Source of the DNA: a bacterium
GTDB taxonomy: Bacteria > SZUA-79 > Acidulodesulfobacterales > Acidulodesulfobacteraceae
Assembly (NCBI GenBank): GCA_021813525.1
Contig: JAKAKK010000028.1
Coordinates: 1-46,664 of the forward strand
Length of the DNA: 46,664 bases
Direction of reading: 5' to 3'
Part shown: in pieces, positions 32,723 to 42,365 of the stretch
How positions within the stretch are numbered: the first letter of the stretch is position 1
Layout of the letters: each line of letters opens with the position of its first letter
Notes under the pieces: generated by a model
What the model was told of the DNA's origin: nothing
The model's database searches: none
What the model saw: the letters and a program-made list of their open reading frames with translations, nothing else
Program-made: the position numbers and the translations under genes

Positions 32723-33568
32723 TTATTTGTTGTTTATGCGGGAAATTATATCTGCGGCTACTTCCTCGATGGACTTTTCGGTGATATCTATAACATAGGC
32801 GTTCAGCTTAGTATATATCGATATGGAATGTGCCAGCTCGTTTTCTATAGATTCCCTCGATACATAATCCTGCGAAAGAGGAAGCCCCATCCTTTTCAGT
32901 CTTTCCTTTCTTAAACTTGAAATTCTAATGGGGTCGGAGGTAAGCCCGAATATCTTTTCTTTGGGGATGCCGTAAACCGATTCGTCTATGCTCTGCGAGT
33001 CTATTATAGGTATATTCGCCGCCTTAAAGCCCCTCTGGGCAAGAAACAGGCATAAAGGGGTTTTGGATGTTCTCGAAACTCCGAGTATAAGAGCGTCCGC
33101 ATCGGATATTTCGTCTATCCTCTGTCCGTCGTCGTGTTTTACGGCATATTCCAGCGCGTCGATTCTTTTGAAATATTCGTCGTTGACCCTGTGAATCAAC
33201 CCGGGTTTCCTTTCCGGAGACAGATTTAAAATATTTGCTATGGAATTTAGCACCGGGCCTATAATATCTATGCTCGCTATGCCTCTTTCGGCGGATTCCT
33301 GAAGCATAATGTTTCTAAGTTCGTCCCTGACGAGGGTAAAAATAACCAAAGCGTTTTTATCCGCGGCTTCGGTAATTATTTCCCTAAGTTTTAACTCCGA
33401 ATCTATCAGCAGAAATCTCTTAAGATGTACGTCCGGGATAGAAAATTGGGATATTGCCGCTCTCGCAACCTTTTCGGCGGTTTCTCCCGTAGAATCCGAT
33501 ACTACGAAAACATAAAACTCTCCGGCTTGCGCCTGCCCCTGAAACCGTTCTTTGCCTTTATTGTTCAT
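32723..33568 (-). CDS. Pyruvate,water dikinase regulatory protein (DUF299/PSRP-type kinase/phosphorylase)
   Basis: FVVSDSTGETAEKVARAAISQF, LNSIANIL, RINDEYFKRIDALEYAVKHDDGQ-type and DADALILGVSRTSKTPLCLFLAQRGFKAANIPI. Confidence 0.94.
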   Translation of the reverse strand: MNNKGKERFQGQAQAGEFYVFVVSDSTGETAEKVARAAISQFSIPDVHLKRFLLIDSELKLREIITEAADKNALVIFTLVRDELRNIMLQESAERGIASIDIIGPVLNSIANILNLSPERKPGLIHRVNDEYFKRIDALEYAVKHDDGQRIDEISDADALILGVSRTSKTPLCLFLAQRGFKAANIPIIDSQSIDESVYGIPKEKIFGLTSDPIRISSLRKERLKRMGLPLSQDYVSRESIENELAHSISIYTKLNAYVIDITEKSIEEVAADIISRINNK

Positions 33569-33575
33569 TTTTATA

Positions 33576-33944
33576 TTATATTTGGGTTTTTAATCCCGAT
33601 TTTTTCCATAAAAGCATGCCGCCTTTAAGGTTATATACATTGTTAAAACCGTGCCTTTTAAGCATGGAGCATGCCGAATAACTTCTTGCCCCGCTGTGGC
33701 AGACGGCGATGATTTCTTTATCTTTATAAGCGTTCAGCTCGTTAATCTTTAAAGGCAGAAGCCTTATAGGAATTAACTTTGCATTTTCTATGTGTCCCAG
33801 ATTTCCTGTGAATTCATGCGGCTCCCTAACGTCTATTATAACCGTATTTTTACCTTTATCCTCCGATAATTTTTTAAAAGCTTCTTCAGGGGTTATCTGA
33901 TTAACGTCTCCGAACAGCCCTTCCCTTCTGAAAATATTAAACAT
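33576..33944 (-). CDS. Rhodanese-like domain protein
   Basis: VIIDVREPHEFTGNLGHIENAKLIPI, AVCHSGARSYSACSMLKRHGFNNVYNLKGGMLLW. Confidence 0.92.
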   Translation of the reverse strand: MFNIFRREGLFGDVNQITPEEAFKKLSEDKGKNTVIIDVREPHEFTGNLGHIENAKLIPIRLLPLKINELNAYKDKEIIAVCHSGARSYSACSMLKRHGFNNVYNLKGGMLLWKKSGLKTQI

Positions 33945-34059
33945 TCCGCAATTTTCTCCTTTTTTATTTTTTATTTATGTAAATTTTATTTATTATAATA
34001 CATAGTTTAGATTTTGTCTATACTGTGCGGGCGCGTTTCGAATCCGCCCGCTTCGATTT

Positions 34060-34713
34060 TTATAATTTCAGCATTACGGCGGTTTCGTCGCAATCCGGAA
34101 ATTTGACGCAGTTTATGCAGTCGCTCCATATTTTATGCGGCAGTTCGGATTTATCGATAATTTTAAAACCCGATTTTTGAAAAAATTGCGGCTTATAAGT
34201 CAGGGCAAAAAGGTTTGTGATTTTAAAAAACTTTGCCTCTTCTATACATTTTTTTATAAGTTCCGTCCCGATAAGCTTTCTCGTATAAGGTCTTTTTACG
34301 GCTAATGACCGTATTTCCGCAAGATTTTCCCATACTATCGTAAGCGCGCATGCCCCTATAACGTCGGGAGTATGGCCCGGCGCGCCGGCGCTTTCTTCGT
34401 CTTCGTTTTCTATTTCGGCAATATAAAAATCCCGCAGATGCTCATATATATCGCTCATAGAGCGCGGAAGCATCTCGCCCGCCTTCGAATATTCCGAGAA
34501 GAGATTGTAAAGCGACTTGACGTCGCACATAAGGGCTTTTCTCAGGACGACCTTTATAACCGTTCCGGACTTAATATTTTTTTTGAGGGCGTTATTTGCT
34601 CCGGAGCTTTTACCGTGCGCGCTTTCTTCCGCATCGGTTTCGATTTCTATCTCAGTAGGATAAAAAATAGTTCCCCCGCCTTTTTCGTATCTCTGCCTTG
34701 CCGTCTTATACAA
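34060..34713 (-). CDS. GNAT N-acetyltransferase, probable short ArgA-type N-acetylglutamate synthase
   Basis: IRSLAVKRPYTRKLIGTELIKKCIEEAK acetyl-CoA binding region; FFQKSGFKIIDKSELPHKIWSDCINCVKFPDCDETAVML resembles short ArgA proteins. Start overlaps the recN end. Confidence 0.72.
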   Translation of the reverse strand: MYKTARQRYEKGGGTIFYPTEIEIETDAEESAHGKSSGANNALKKNIKSGTVIKVVLRKALMCDVKSLYNLFSEYSKAGEMLPRSMSDIYEHLRDFYIAEIENEDEESAGAPGHTPDVIGACALTIVWENLAEIRSLAVKRPYTRKLIGTELIKKCIEEAKFFKITNLFALTYKPQFFQKSGFKIIDKSELPHKIWSDCINCVKFPDCDETAVMLKL

Positions 34714-36406
34714 CTAAACCCCTCCTTTTAAGAATTTCTTTAGCATGCCTCAGCGCCGCTTCCCCGCTTGAATCTCCGGATAACATTCTTGCAGTTTCGG
34801 CGACTCTTTCTTCCGGAGAGAGGCTCTTAATTCTGGTATAAGTTTTTCCGCCCTCTATTTCCTTGTAAACGAAAAAATGTTTATCGGCAAACGAAGATAC
34901 CTGCGCAAGATGCGTTATAAGAATCACCTGATTAACCGCCGAAATGGCTTTAAGCGCTTCCCCCACAAAATTGGCTACGTCCCCGCCTATTCCGGCATCT
35001 ATCTCGTCGAATACGAAAGACGCGGCATCCTTTTTTTTATTAAGAATCTTCAATATGCACAAACTGACGCGGGAAAGCTCCCCGCCGGACGCAACCTTGG
35101 AAAGCGGCCTCGGTTCTTCGCCGGGGTTTGCCGAAAACATAAAAACGCATTTTTCCAATCCGGTTTCGGAAAAACCTTCTTCAAAATCTTTCATATTCAG
35201 CTCAATCTTAAATACCGGTTTGATTCCGAGAAACGAAAGCTCTTTTTCTATTTCCTTTTCTAAAATAGAGGCGGCGTTCAAACGTTTAGCATGCAAATCT
35301 TCGGCGGCCGAAATAAATTTTTCTTTCAAATTTTTATATTCGGCGTCTATTTCGGAAATCCTGCGTTCCAGTTCCGTTATGCCGCCTAACTCTTTTTTGG
35401 CTTCGCCGTAAATTTTCAGGAGTTCTTCGAGGTTAGAAACGCCGTATTTATTTTCTATGCTTATAATGCCGTCTGTTTTAAGCCTTATTTCGTTTAATCT
35501 GTCTTCGTCGAATTCGAAAGAAGAATGTTTTTCTAGAGACAAAAGGATATCGTCGAGCAATATTTTAATAGTTTCCGCATTTTTAAGCTCCTCTTTTTGC
35601 TTAAAATTGGAATCCAGTTCCGATAATTTGGAAAGATTGGATATCAAAGGGTTCAAATGTTTCAGGATTCCGTATTCTTCGTTGTCTATCGAATCTATGG
35701 AAGATAAAATAAATTCTTTAATTCCGTTAATGTTTTCGAGCCTTTTAAGCTCGTCTTTTAAAATATCTTCGTCGTTTTTAGATTTTACGCCGAGTTTTTC
35801 TACGTCGTCTATAATATACGAATTAATTGTTTTTATCCGCGATATTCCGTCGAGCTTTTTTGCGGCTTCCGCTTTCTCGGCTTCTATTTTTTTAATATCC
35901 GCGTAAAGTTTTTTTGCCGCGGCAGACAAGTCCTGGTTTCCCGCAAAATTGTCTAAAAAAGCAAGCTGGCTTTCAGGCTCGATAAGGAAACGCCTGTCGT
36001 TCTGCCCGAATATCCTGACTAAATTTTCGCCGATGCGCTCCGGTATATTTTTATTTACCTGTTCGTTGTTTATAAAATATTTGCTTTTTCCCGTTTCGGA
36101 AATAGTTCTCTTTAAAATTATATCTTCGCCCGATATGTCCTTAATGCCGCTTTCTTCAAAAATATCGGCGAAATCCGCTCCGGTTTCCCCGCCGGCCGCA
36201 TCGAACGCCGCGCTGACGAAGCCTTCTTTTTCGCCGGTTCTTATAATATCCGTCCCCTTAGTCCTGCCGAACAGGAAATTTATGGATTCTATAATTATGC
36301 TTTTGCCCGCTCCGGTTTCCCCGCTCAAAACATTCATACCTTCGCAAAAATCTATTTCCAGATAGTCTATCGTAGCAAAATTTTTTATATATATCGTTCT
36401 TAACAA
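34706..36406 (-). CDS. recN: DNA repair protein RecN
   Basis: MLRTIYIKNFATIDYLEIDFCEGMNVLSGETGAGKSIIIESI, ASGGELSRVSLCILKIL and FVFDEIDAGIGGDVANFVG. Confidence 0.97.
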   Translation of the reverse strand: MLRTIYIKNFATIDYLEIDFCEGMNVLSGETGAGKSIIIESINFLFGRTKGTDIIRTGEKEGFVSAAFDAAGGETGADFADIFEESGIKDISGEDIILKRTISETGKSKYFINNEQVNKNIPERIGENLVRIFGQNDRRFLIEPESQLAFLDNFAGNQDLSAAAKKLYADIKKIEAEKAEAAKKLDGISRIKTINSYIIDDVEKLGVKSKNDEDILKDELKRLENINGIKEFILSSIDSIDNEEYGILKHLNPLISNLSKLSELDSNFKQKEELKNAETIKILLDDILLSLEKHSSFEFDEDRLNEIRLKTDGIISIENKYGVSNLEELLKIYGEAKKELGGITELERRISEIDAEYKNLKEKFISAAEDLHAKRLNAASILEKEIEKELSFLGIKPVFKIELNMKDFEEGFSETGLEKCVFMFSANPGEEPRPLSKVASGGELSRVSLCILKILNKKKDAASFVFDEIDAGIGGDVANFVGEALKAISAVNQVILITHLAQVSSFADKHFFVYKEIEGGKTYTRIKSLSPEERVAETARMLSGDSSGEAALRHAKEILKRRGLVV

Positions 36407-36414
36407 TTTTACTT

Positions 36415-37263
36415 TTACCAGTTTAATTTCGTTCTTAATATATTCCAGTAATCGTAATCCAAAGACGTAGAAAGATAAACTTTCGAAGAGTGTTTTTTGA
36501 TTATTATTTCGTCGCCGTCGTAAAGCTTTAAGCCGTCTCTTCCGTCCGCGGAAATAAAAATGTCCCTTTCCTGAGGCAGAATTTTTACTTTAAGTTCGCA
36601 GGGTTTTATAATAACCGGCCTGTTTGAAAGGGTATGCGGGCATATAGGGGTTAAAATAAAAGCATCTATATCGGGCTGTACTATGGGTCCTCCGGCGGAT
36701 AAAGAATACGCCGTAGAACCGGTCGGCGTAGCTATTATAAGTCCGTCCGCCCTGAAATCGTTAAGCCATGAGTCGTTTACGGAAACCGTCAGATTGATTA
36801 CTCTTGCGTGGATGCTTTTTTCTCTTGCTATGGTCGCTTCGTTTAACGAAACTAATTTTTCGATAGATTTGCTTTTTCTGAATACTTCGATATTCAACGC
36901 CATTCTCGGAATAAATTCTAAGGAGCCGTCAAAGAATCTTTCGACGGCTTCTTTTTTTTTCCTTTCCGGAACTTCTACGAGAAATCCTAAAGTGCCGAAA
37001 TCTATTCCAATAATGGGAACTTCGAGCGGAAAAATTTTTCCGAGAGTAATTAAAAGGGTTCCGTCTCCCCCGCAAACCACGACAAGTCCTACGCCTTTAG
37101 TATCGGAATGCGTAATGCCCATACTCGGCCTGACTATTCCTTCTATACCGTTCCGCTTAAACAGCCGGCATACGTAGTTTGCGGTTTTTAACGCTTCTTC
37201 GGCGCCTTTTTTATAAGAAACCAGAACCCTTTTAATATTTTTATTGAAATCCGATGAAAGCAT
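36415..37263 (-). CDS. nadK: NAD(+)/NADH kinase
   Basis: VVCGGDGTLLITLGKI, GIDFGTLGFLVE, NEATIAREKSIHARVI and DGLIIATPTGSTAYSLSAGGPIV. Confidence 0.96.
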   Translation of the reverse strand: MLSSDFNKNIKRVLVSYKKGAEEALKTANYVCRLFKRNGIEGIVRPSMGITHSDTKGVGLVVVCGGDGTLLITLGKIFPLEVPIIGIDFGTLGFLVEVPERKKKEAVERFFDGSLEFIPRMALNIEVFRKSKSIEKLVSLNEATIAREKSIHARVINLTVSVNDSWLNDFRADGLIIATPTGSTAYSLSAGGPIVQPDIDAFILTPICPHTLSNRPVIIKPCELKVKILPQERDIFISADGRDGLKLYDGDEIIIKKHSSKVYLSTSLDYDYWNILRTKLNW

Positions 37264-37278
37264 TAAATTGCCTTAACG

Positions 37279-39207
37279 CTAATGAAGGGCTTTTGTTTCA
37301 TTTAATAATCCGCCCTCTTTTATTATTTTAACCTGCCTGTCGGTCAAATTATATTTGAACTTATATTCCGCGTTTCCTTTAGTTTTGTTTATAAAAGTTA
37401 TCGGCTTGCGTTCGTCTAATTCCTTTAAAATATTCGGGGCGTTAAGCTCGTCTCCCTGCTCTATTTTATCATAATCGGAAGGGTTTTCAAAAGTCAGCGG
37501 CAATATTCCGAAATTGATAAGATTCGCGAAATGGATTCTCGCGAAGGATTTAGCTATTACGGCTTTGACTCCGAGATACATAGGAGCGAGCGCGGCATGC
37601 TCCCTGCTCGAACCTTGTCCGTAGTTTTCCCCGCCTATTACGAAACCGCCCTTTTCCTTTAAAGCTCTTTCGGAGAAAGAAGGGTCGACGGATTCAAAAA
37701 CATATTTGGATATTGCCGGTATATTGGAGCGAAGCGGAAGAATTTTGGAACCCGCCGGCATTATGTGGTCGGTAGTTATATTGTCGCCTACTTTAAGGAG
37801 AACTTTCCCGCCCATAGATTCGGAAAGTTTTTGCTGTACCGGAAGCGGCTTAATATTAGGTCCTCTGTAAACTTCCACCTCTTCCGGTTTAGTCGAAGGC
37901 GAAAGTATCATGGAATCGTCTATATCGAATTTCTCCGGCATCTTAATTTCCGGAGCCTTTCCGAGAGTTCTCGGGTCGGTTATGTATCCGGTAAGAGCAG
38001 AAGCCGCGGCGGTCTGAACTGAGACAAGATAAATTTTTGCGTCTTTGGTTCCGCTCCTTCCTTCAAAATTGCGGTTGAACGTCCTCAAGGAAACTGCGCC
38101 CGACCGCGGAGCCTGACCCATCCCTATGCACGGTCCGCAGGTAGATTCGAGAATTCTTGCGCCGGCAGCTATTAAATCCGCAAGCGCGCCGTTTTTTGCC
38201 AGCATTTCGAAGACCTGCTTCGAACCGGGCGATATTACGAGGCTGACGTCCGGATGTACTTTTTTGCCTTTTAATATATTTGCGACGGTCATTAAATCAA
38301 CGTAAGAAGAGTTGGTACAGCTTCCTATCGCGACCTGGTCCGCTTTTATATCCTTTAATTCGCTTACCTTTGCAACCTGGTCGGGCATATGGGGTTTGGC
38401 GGCAAGAGGCTCCAGCGAACTTAAATCTATTTCCACGACTTCGTCGTAAACGGCGTCGGCGTCGGCAGAAAGGGGCGCATAATCCTCTATTCTCCCTTCT
38501 GCTTTTAAAAACTCCATAGTTCTTTCGTCGCTCGGAAAAACCGAAGTAGTCGCTCCCAGTTCCGCGCCCATATTGGTAATAACGGCTCTTTCGGGAACGG
38601 TCAGCGTTTTTACGCCTTCCCCGCCGTATTCGAAAATCTTCCCTACGCCGCCCTTAACCGTAAGCCTTCTTAAAAGTTCGAGAATAACGTCTTTTGCGGA
38701 AACCCAATCGGGGAGTTTTCCTGAAAGTTTAACTAAAACGACTTTCGGAGCCGTCATATAAAACGCTCCGCCGCCCATTGCCACTGCCACGTCTAATCCG
38801 CCTGCGCCTATAGCAATCATTCCCACGCCGCCCGCCGTAGGCGTATGGCTGTCGGAACCTAAAAGCGTCTTTCCCGGAACGCCGAATCTTTCCAGATTAA
38901 CCTGGTGGCATATGCCGTTTCCGGCTTTAGAATAAAATATGCCGTATTTAGCGGCTACGGTCTGCAGAAACTTGTGGTCGTCGGCATTTTCGAAGCCGGT
39001 CTGAAGGGTGTTGTGGTCGATAAAGCTGACCGATAAATCCGTTTTAACCTTAGGCACGCCGATAGCTTCAAACTGCAGGTAAGCCATCGTTCCGGTCGCG
39101 TCCTGCGTGAGGGTTCTGTCGATTTTTACGGCGATTTCTTCCCCGGGCTTTAAATTGCCGCTTACAAGATGCGCGCTTAGAATTTTGTTAGTTAAACTTT
39201 GTCCCAT
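37279..39207 (-). CDS. Aconitate hydratase
   Basis: TQDATGTMAYLQFEAIG, GICHQVNLERF, LLGSDSHTPTAGGVGMIAIGAGG, IGSCTNSSYVDLM, TCGPCIGMGQAP and GGENYGQGSSREHAALAPMYLGVKAVIAKSFARIH. Confidence 0.95.
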   Translation of the reverse strand: MGQSLTNKILSAHLVSGNLKPGEEIAVKIDRTLTQDATGTMAYLQFEAIGVPKVKTDLSVSFIDHNTLQTGFENADDHKFLQTVAAKYGIFYSKAGNGICHQVNLERFGVPGKTLLGSDSHTPTAGGVGMIAIGAGGLDVAVAMGGGAFYMTAPKVVLVKLSGKLPDWVSAKDVILELLRRLTVKGGVGKIFEYGGEGVKTLTVPERAVITNMGAELGATTSVFPSDERTMEFLKAEGRIEDYAPLSADADAVYDEVVEIDLSSLEPLAAKPHMPDQVAKVSELKDIKADQVAIGSCTNSSYVDLMTVANILKGKKVHPDVSLVISPGSKQVFEMLAKNGALADLIAAGARILESTCGPCIGMGQAPRSGAVSLRTFNRNFEGRSGTKDAKIYLVSVQTAAASALTGYITDPRTLGKAPEIKMPEKFDIDDSMILSPSTKPEEVEVYRGPNIKPLPVQQKLSESMGGKVLLKVGDNITTDHIMPAGSKILPLRSNIPAISKYVFESVDPSFSERALKEKGGFVIGGENYGQGSSREHAALAPMYLGVKAVIAKSFARIHFANLINFGILPLTFENPSDYDKIEQGDELNAPNILKELDERKPITFINKTKGNAEYKFKYNLTDRQVKIIKEGGLLNETKALH

Positions 39208-39434
39208 AAATTAAATCCTCCCGATTTAATTATTAATATTAATATTAATGTAAAAAGTTATCAATAATTATATTTATATAATGAAAATTAAACAGGCGTT
39301 TGATTTTTTCGACAATCTTACGGCAATAGACGGATTATGCAAAAAAGGATGTTTCTTGCGGACTATTCCGTTTCATTTAAAAAATGTTTAGTTATTTTAA
39401 TATATTTTTTTAAAAAAGTAAACGGTTTTTTAAT

Positions 39435-40850
39435 TTACAGCGCCCCTTTTGCGAATAAAACGGCAGGAACGGTTTTCAAAAGGATTATCAGGTCTAATTT
39501 CAAAGACCAGTCGTCTATATATTTCAAGTCCAGCTCGACTCTGTCCTCAAAACTCAGCATGCTTCTCCCGCTTATCTGCCAGAGGCAGGTAATGCCGGGC
39601 TTCATAGAAATCCTGCGCCTCTGTTTTATTGAATATTTCTTTACTTCGTCCGGCATAGGCGGACGCGGGCCGACAAGGCTCATATCCCCCCTTAAAACGT
39701 TATAAAACTGCGGAATTTCATCGAGGCTCGTTTTTCTCAGAATTTTTCCTATTTTAGTAATCCTCGGGTCGTTTTTAAGTTTTATCTCTATGCCGTCCCT
39801 GCTGAAATCCTTTATCAATTCTTCCCTTAATTCGTCGCTTCCGGAATACATGGTCCTGAACTTGTAAAAAGTAAAAAGCCTTCCGTTTTTGCCTATTCTT
39901 TTGCTCTTGTATAAAACGCTTCCCCTGGAATCCAGTTTAATCAGGAGACTTATGATTAAAGCCGGCAATAAAAATATTGTAATCGCAAAAACCGAACCGG
40001 CTATATCTATCAGCCTTTTTGCAAAAAGCCTTATATCGTCTTCCGGAGACGTATAAAACGAGATAACCGGAAAATCTCCTACTTTTTCGAATGAAACCTT
40101 AGAATATTTAAACGGTATAAAATTAGTCGGTATTTTAACGGTTATGCCCTTTTCCTCCAGCAGTAAAGTGGCTTCTTTTATATCGGCTATTTCGTCGCCT
40201 TTGATATCGAATATCACTTCGTCCACCGGATTATCCAGTACAAAATCTATAAGGCCGTTCTGGTCTTTCTTATTTATTTCTTTAACTAATTTTATGCCGA
40301 GATATTCGCTTGAAACGAGTATGTCTTTTATGCCTACCGCGCCTCTTTTTTCCGATAAATCTGAAACAGCGGATACTTCCGAATCGTCCCCTTTCACCAA
40401 AACGATATTCCTTGCGGAATATCCCCGCCTTTTTAGTTTTACGGCAAGTTTTCTTCCGGTATAATCCGCAATAATTAGCGATAAAAAAGAATAAAAGGAA
40501 AAATATCCTATAAAAAGCCTTGAAACGTAAGTAACTTTAAACATAAAAAGAACGGCGTAAATCAAGAATACGGATATAACCGTTATTTCAAAGAGCTTTA
40601 TTATATCCGATTTAAAACTTTCCCCGTTAAGGTTCAAATACATTCGGAATAAAAAAAGCAGGAAATAAAAAATGAAGGCTATAGGAATTAAAAGCCACAG
40701 GTAATAAAAAATAGAATAAAGCTTATATCCTATAATAACGGGGGTTATCAGATTATATGTAATAAAAGCCAGAAAAAAACCGCCGCAGACGAAAATAACG
40801 GAAAATATATAAAAATACTGCGCAAGGATTTTACTTCTTTGAGATAACAT
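39435..40850 (-). CDS. Exopolysaccharide biosynthesis polyprenyl glycosylphosphotransferase (WbaP/PssY-type bacterial sugar transferase)
   Basis: N-terminal multi-TM region, CoA-binding-like middle, KRLIDIAGSVFAITIFLLPALIISLLIKLDSRGSVLYKSKRIGKNGRLFTFYKFRTM and LVGPRPPMPDEVKKY. Confidence 0.94.
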   Translation of the reverse strand: MLSQRSKILAQYFYIFSVIFVCGGFFLAFITYNLITPVIIGYKLYSIFYYLWLLIPIAFIFYFLLFLFRMYLNLNGESFKSDIIKLFEITVISVFLIYAVLFMFKVTYVSRLFIGYFSFYSFLSLIIADYTGRKLAVKLKRRGYSARNIVLVKGDDSEVSAVSDLSEKRGAVGIKDILVSSEYLGIKLVKEINKKDQNGLIDFVLDNPVDEVIFDIKGDEIADIKEATLLLEEKGITVKIPTNFIPFKYSKVSFEKVGDFPVISFYTSPEDDIRLFAKRLIDIAGSVFAITIFLLPALIISLLIKLDSRGSVLYKSKRIGKNGRLFTFYKFRTMYSGSDELREELIKDFSRDGIEIKLKNDPRITKIGKILRKTSLDEIPQFYNVLRGDMSLVGPRPPMPDEVKKYSIKQRRRISMKPGITCLWQISGRSMLSFEDRVELDLKYIDDWSLKLDLIILLKTVPAVLFAKGAL

Positions 40851-40971
40851 AATCGAAAGTAATTATAATTATTATTTAAACATTTTTTATATTCTTGATT
40901 CCCGCTTAGGCCGATATAAACTCATGCCGTTTATGCAGAATATAAAATCCTAAATCTGGATTAGGGCCGTA

Positions 40972-42351
40972 TTACCGATATTCCCGCCCGGCTTCCGGCA
41001 GCAAACCTGCGGCGGCGGACATCGCCAGGAAAAAAAGCCATAAGTTCGCCAGTTCGTCATTGGACATGTTCGATACCCCTGCGAAAGAGCCGTAAAATAT
41101 TATGCTCGTCCCTATAGTTATTGCGGCTATTCTGCGTATAAATATATCGCGCGAACCTATAAAAAGTTTAAACGGATTTTTTAAGGCCATGAAAAAAAGC
41201 CACATAAGCGCCGCAAAGCCGAATATTCCGGTTTCCGCAAGCGCCTGCATATAGCCGTTTTCCGGCCAGTCGTCGTATAAATCGTAAATTTTTTTACCTG
41301 TTTTAGGATTGTAGTACCAGGGAAACCTGACCCCTTTATGCGCGTCGAAATACTTTGAAAACGCACCTACTCCCACGCCGGTAAACGGAAATCTTTTAAA
41401 AACCGCCCATGCCGATTCTATTAAAGCGATATGGCTTTCTATATCTCCGTGATTTTTCAGTTCAAGCCTGTATATTTTTGGATTAAACATAGAAAAAATC
41501 CTGCTTTTGAATGTTTTGGACACCGAAAAAATTCCGATATTCAATACTAAAAGCAGAATAACGGCCGCAAAAAAAAGCTTCTTCGATTTCAAGTACATTA
41601 AAACAAAAATTGCCGGTATAATACCGAGCCACGCCGACCTTGCCTTTGCAAACGCTATATCGAAAAATCCCAAAAGCAGGATAAACCCGAAAAAAATGCC
41701 GGATGCGGCTTTAGGTATTATCCCGACAAAAGATATCCCGCCTTTTTCGTCCCGTTTTTTAAAATCCAGCAGATAATAAGCCGTAATTACGATTAAACCG
41801 TAAGAAACCTGCACCGGAAAACCGACCCAGTTGCCGATAGGTCCGGTAAGCCTGTTTTGGGAGTGAAGGGCGTTTATAAAAATTCCCTGAAAAAATCCGT
41901 AAATTATCGCGGCGCATATAGAAAGGGTAAAAGTATAAACCATAAATTTTATTCTTTTTACGGTGGTTAATAAACCCGCGGCAGCAAAAAAGAATAAAAT
42001 GAAATAAAATATCTCGCCGCCTTCGTTTAAACTGTCCTTCAGGCTGTACGTCCAGATAAACGAAGACAGGACTATCGCGGCATATATCAAAAGGGGAGCA
42101 TTAAAGGCTGTTTTAGGGACGGAAATATCGCGTTCGGCAATTTTATACGCAATAAAAAATATAATTGCGGCCACCATTCCGAAAACGGCAAAACCGTCTT
42201 TAAGCGGTATAAAAAGCGCAAATAAAAATATTCCGAAAAGGCCGGCTTTTTCAAAAACACCGCTTAGCCCCGGTTTCCTGACGGCAAGCGCGATTAAAAA
42301 GGCGGCGGACAATACTATGGCTATAATTTTAATTAAAATCGTAAGATTCAA
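40972..42351 (-). CDS. O-antigen ligase/polymerase-like membrane protein (Wzy_C family)
   Basis: ~10 hydrophobic segments; ARSAWLGIIPAIFVLM, FPFTGVGVGAFSKYF and ENGYMQALAETGIFGFAALMWLFFMAL. Confidence 0.88.
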   Translation of the reverse strand: MNLTILIKIIAIVLSAAFLIALAVRKPGLSGVFEKAGLFGIFLFALFIPLKDGFAVFGMVAAIIFFIAYKIAERDISVPKTAFNAPLLIYAAIVLSSFIWTYSLKDSLNEGGEIFYFILFFFAAAGLLTTVKRIKFMVYTFTLSICAAIIYGFFQGIFINALHSQNRLTGPIGNWVGFPVQVSYGLIVITAYYLLDFKKRDEKGGISFVGIIPKAASGIFFGFILLLGFFDIAFAKARSAWLGIIPAIFVLMYLKSKKLFFAAVILLLVLNIGIFSVSKTFKSRIFSMFNPKIYRLELKNHGDIESHIALIESAWAVFKRFPFTGVGVGAFSKYFDAHKGVRFPWYYNPKTGKKIYDLYDDWPENGYMQALAETGIFGFAALMWLFFMALKNPFKLFIGSRDIFIRRIAAITIGTSIIFYGSFAGVSNMSNDELANLWLFFLAMSAAAGLLPEAGREYR

Positions 42352-42365
42352 TATAATTTACCATT

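Noticed and set aside
39435-42351. Complete capsule/O-antigen biosynthesis island
   Set aside because: Only a glycosylphosphotransferase and an O-antigen ligase-like gene are present. There are no glycosyltransferases or Wzx/Wza-type export genes in the window.
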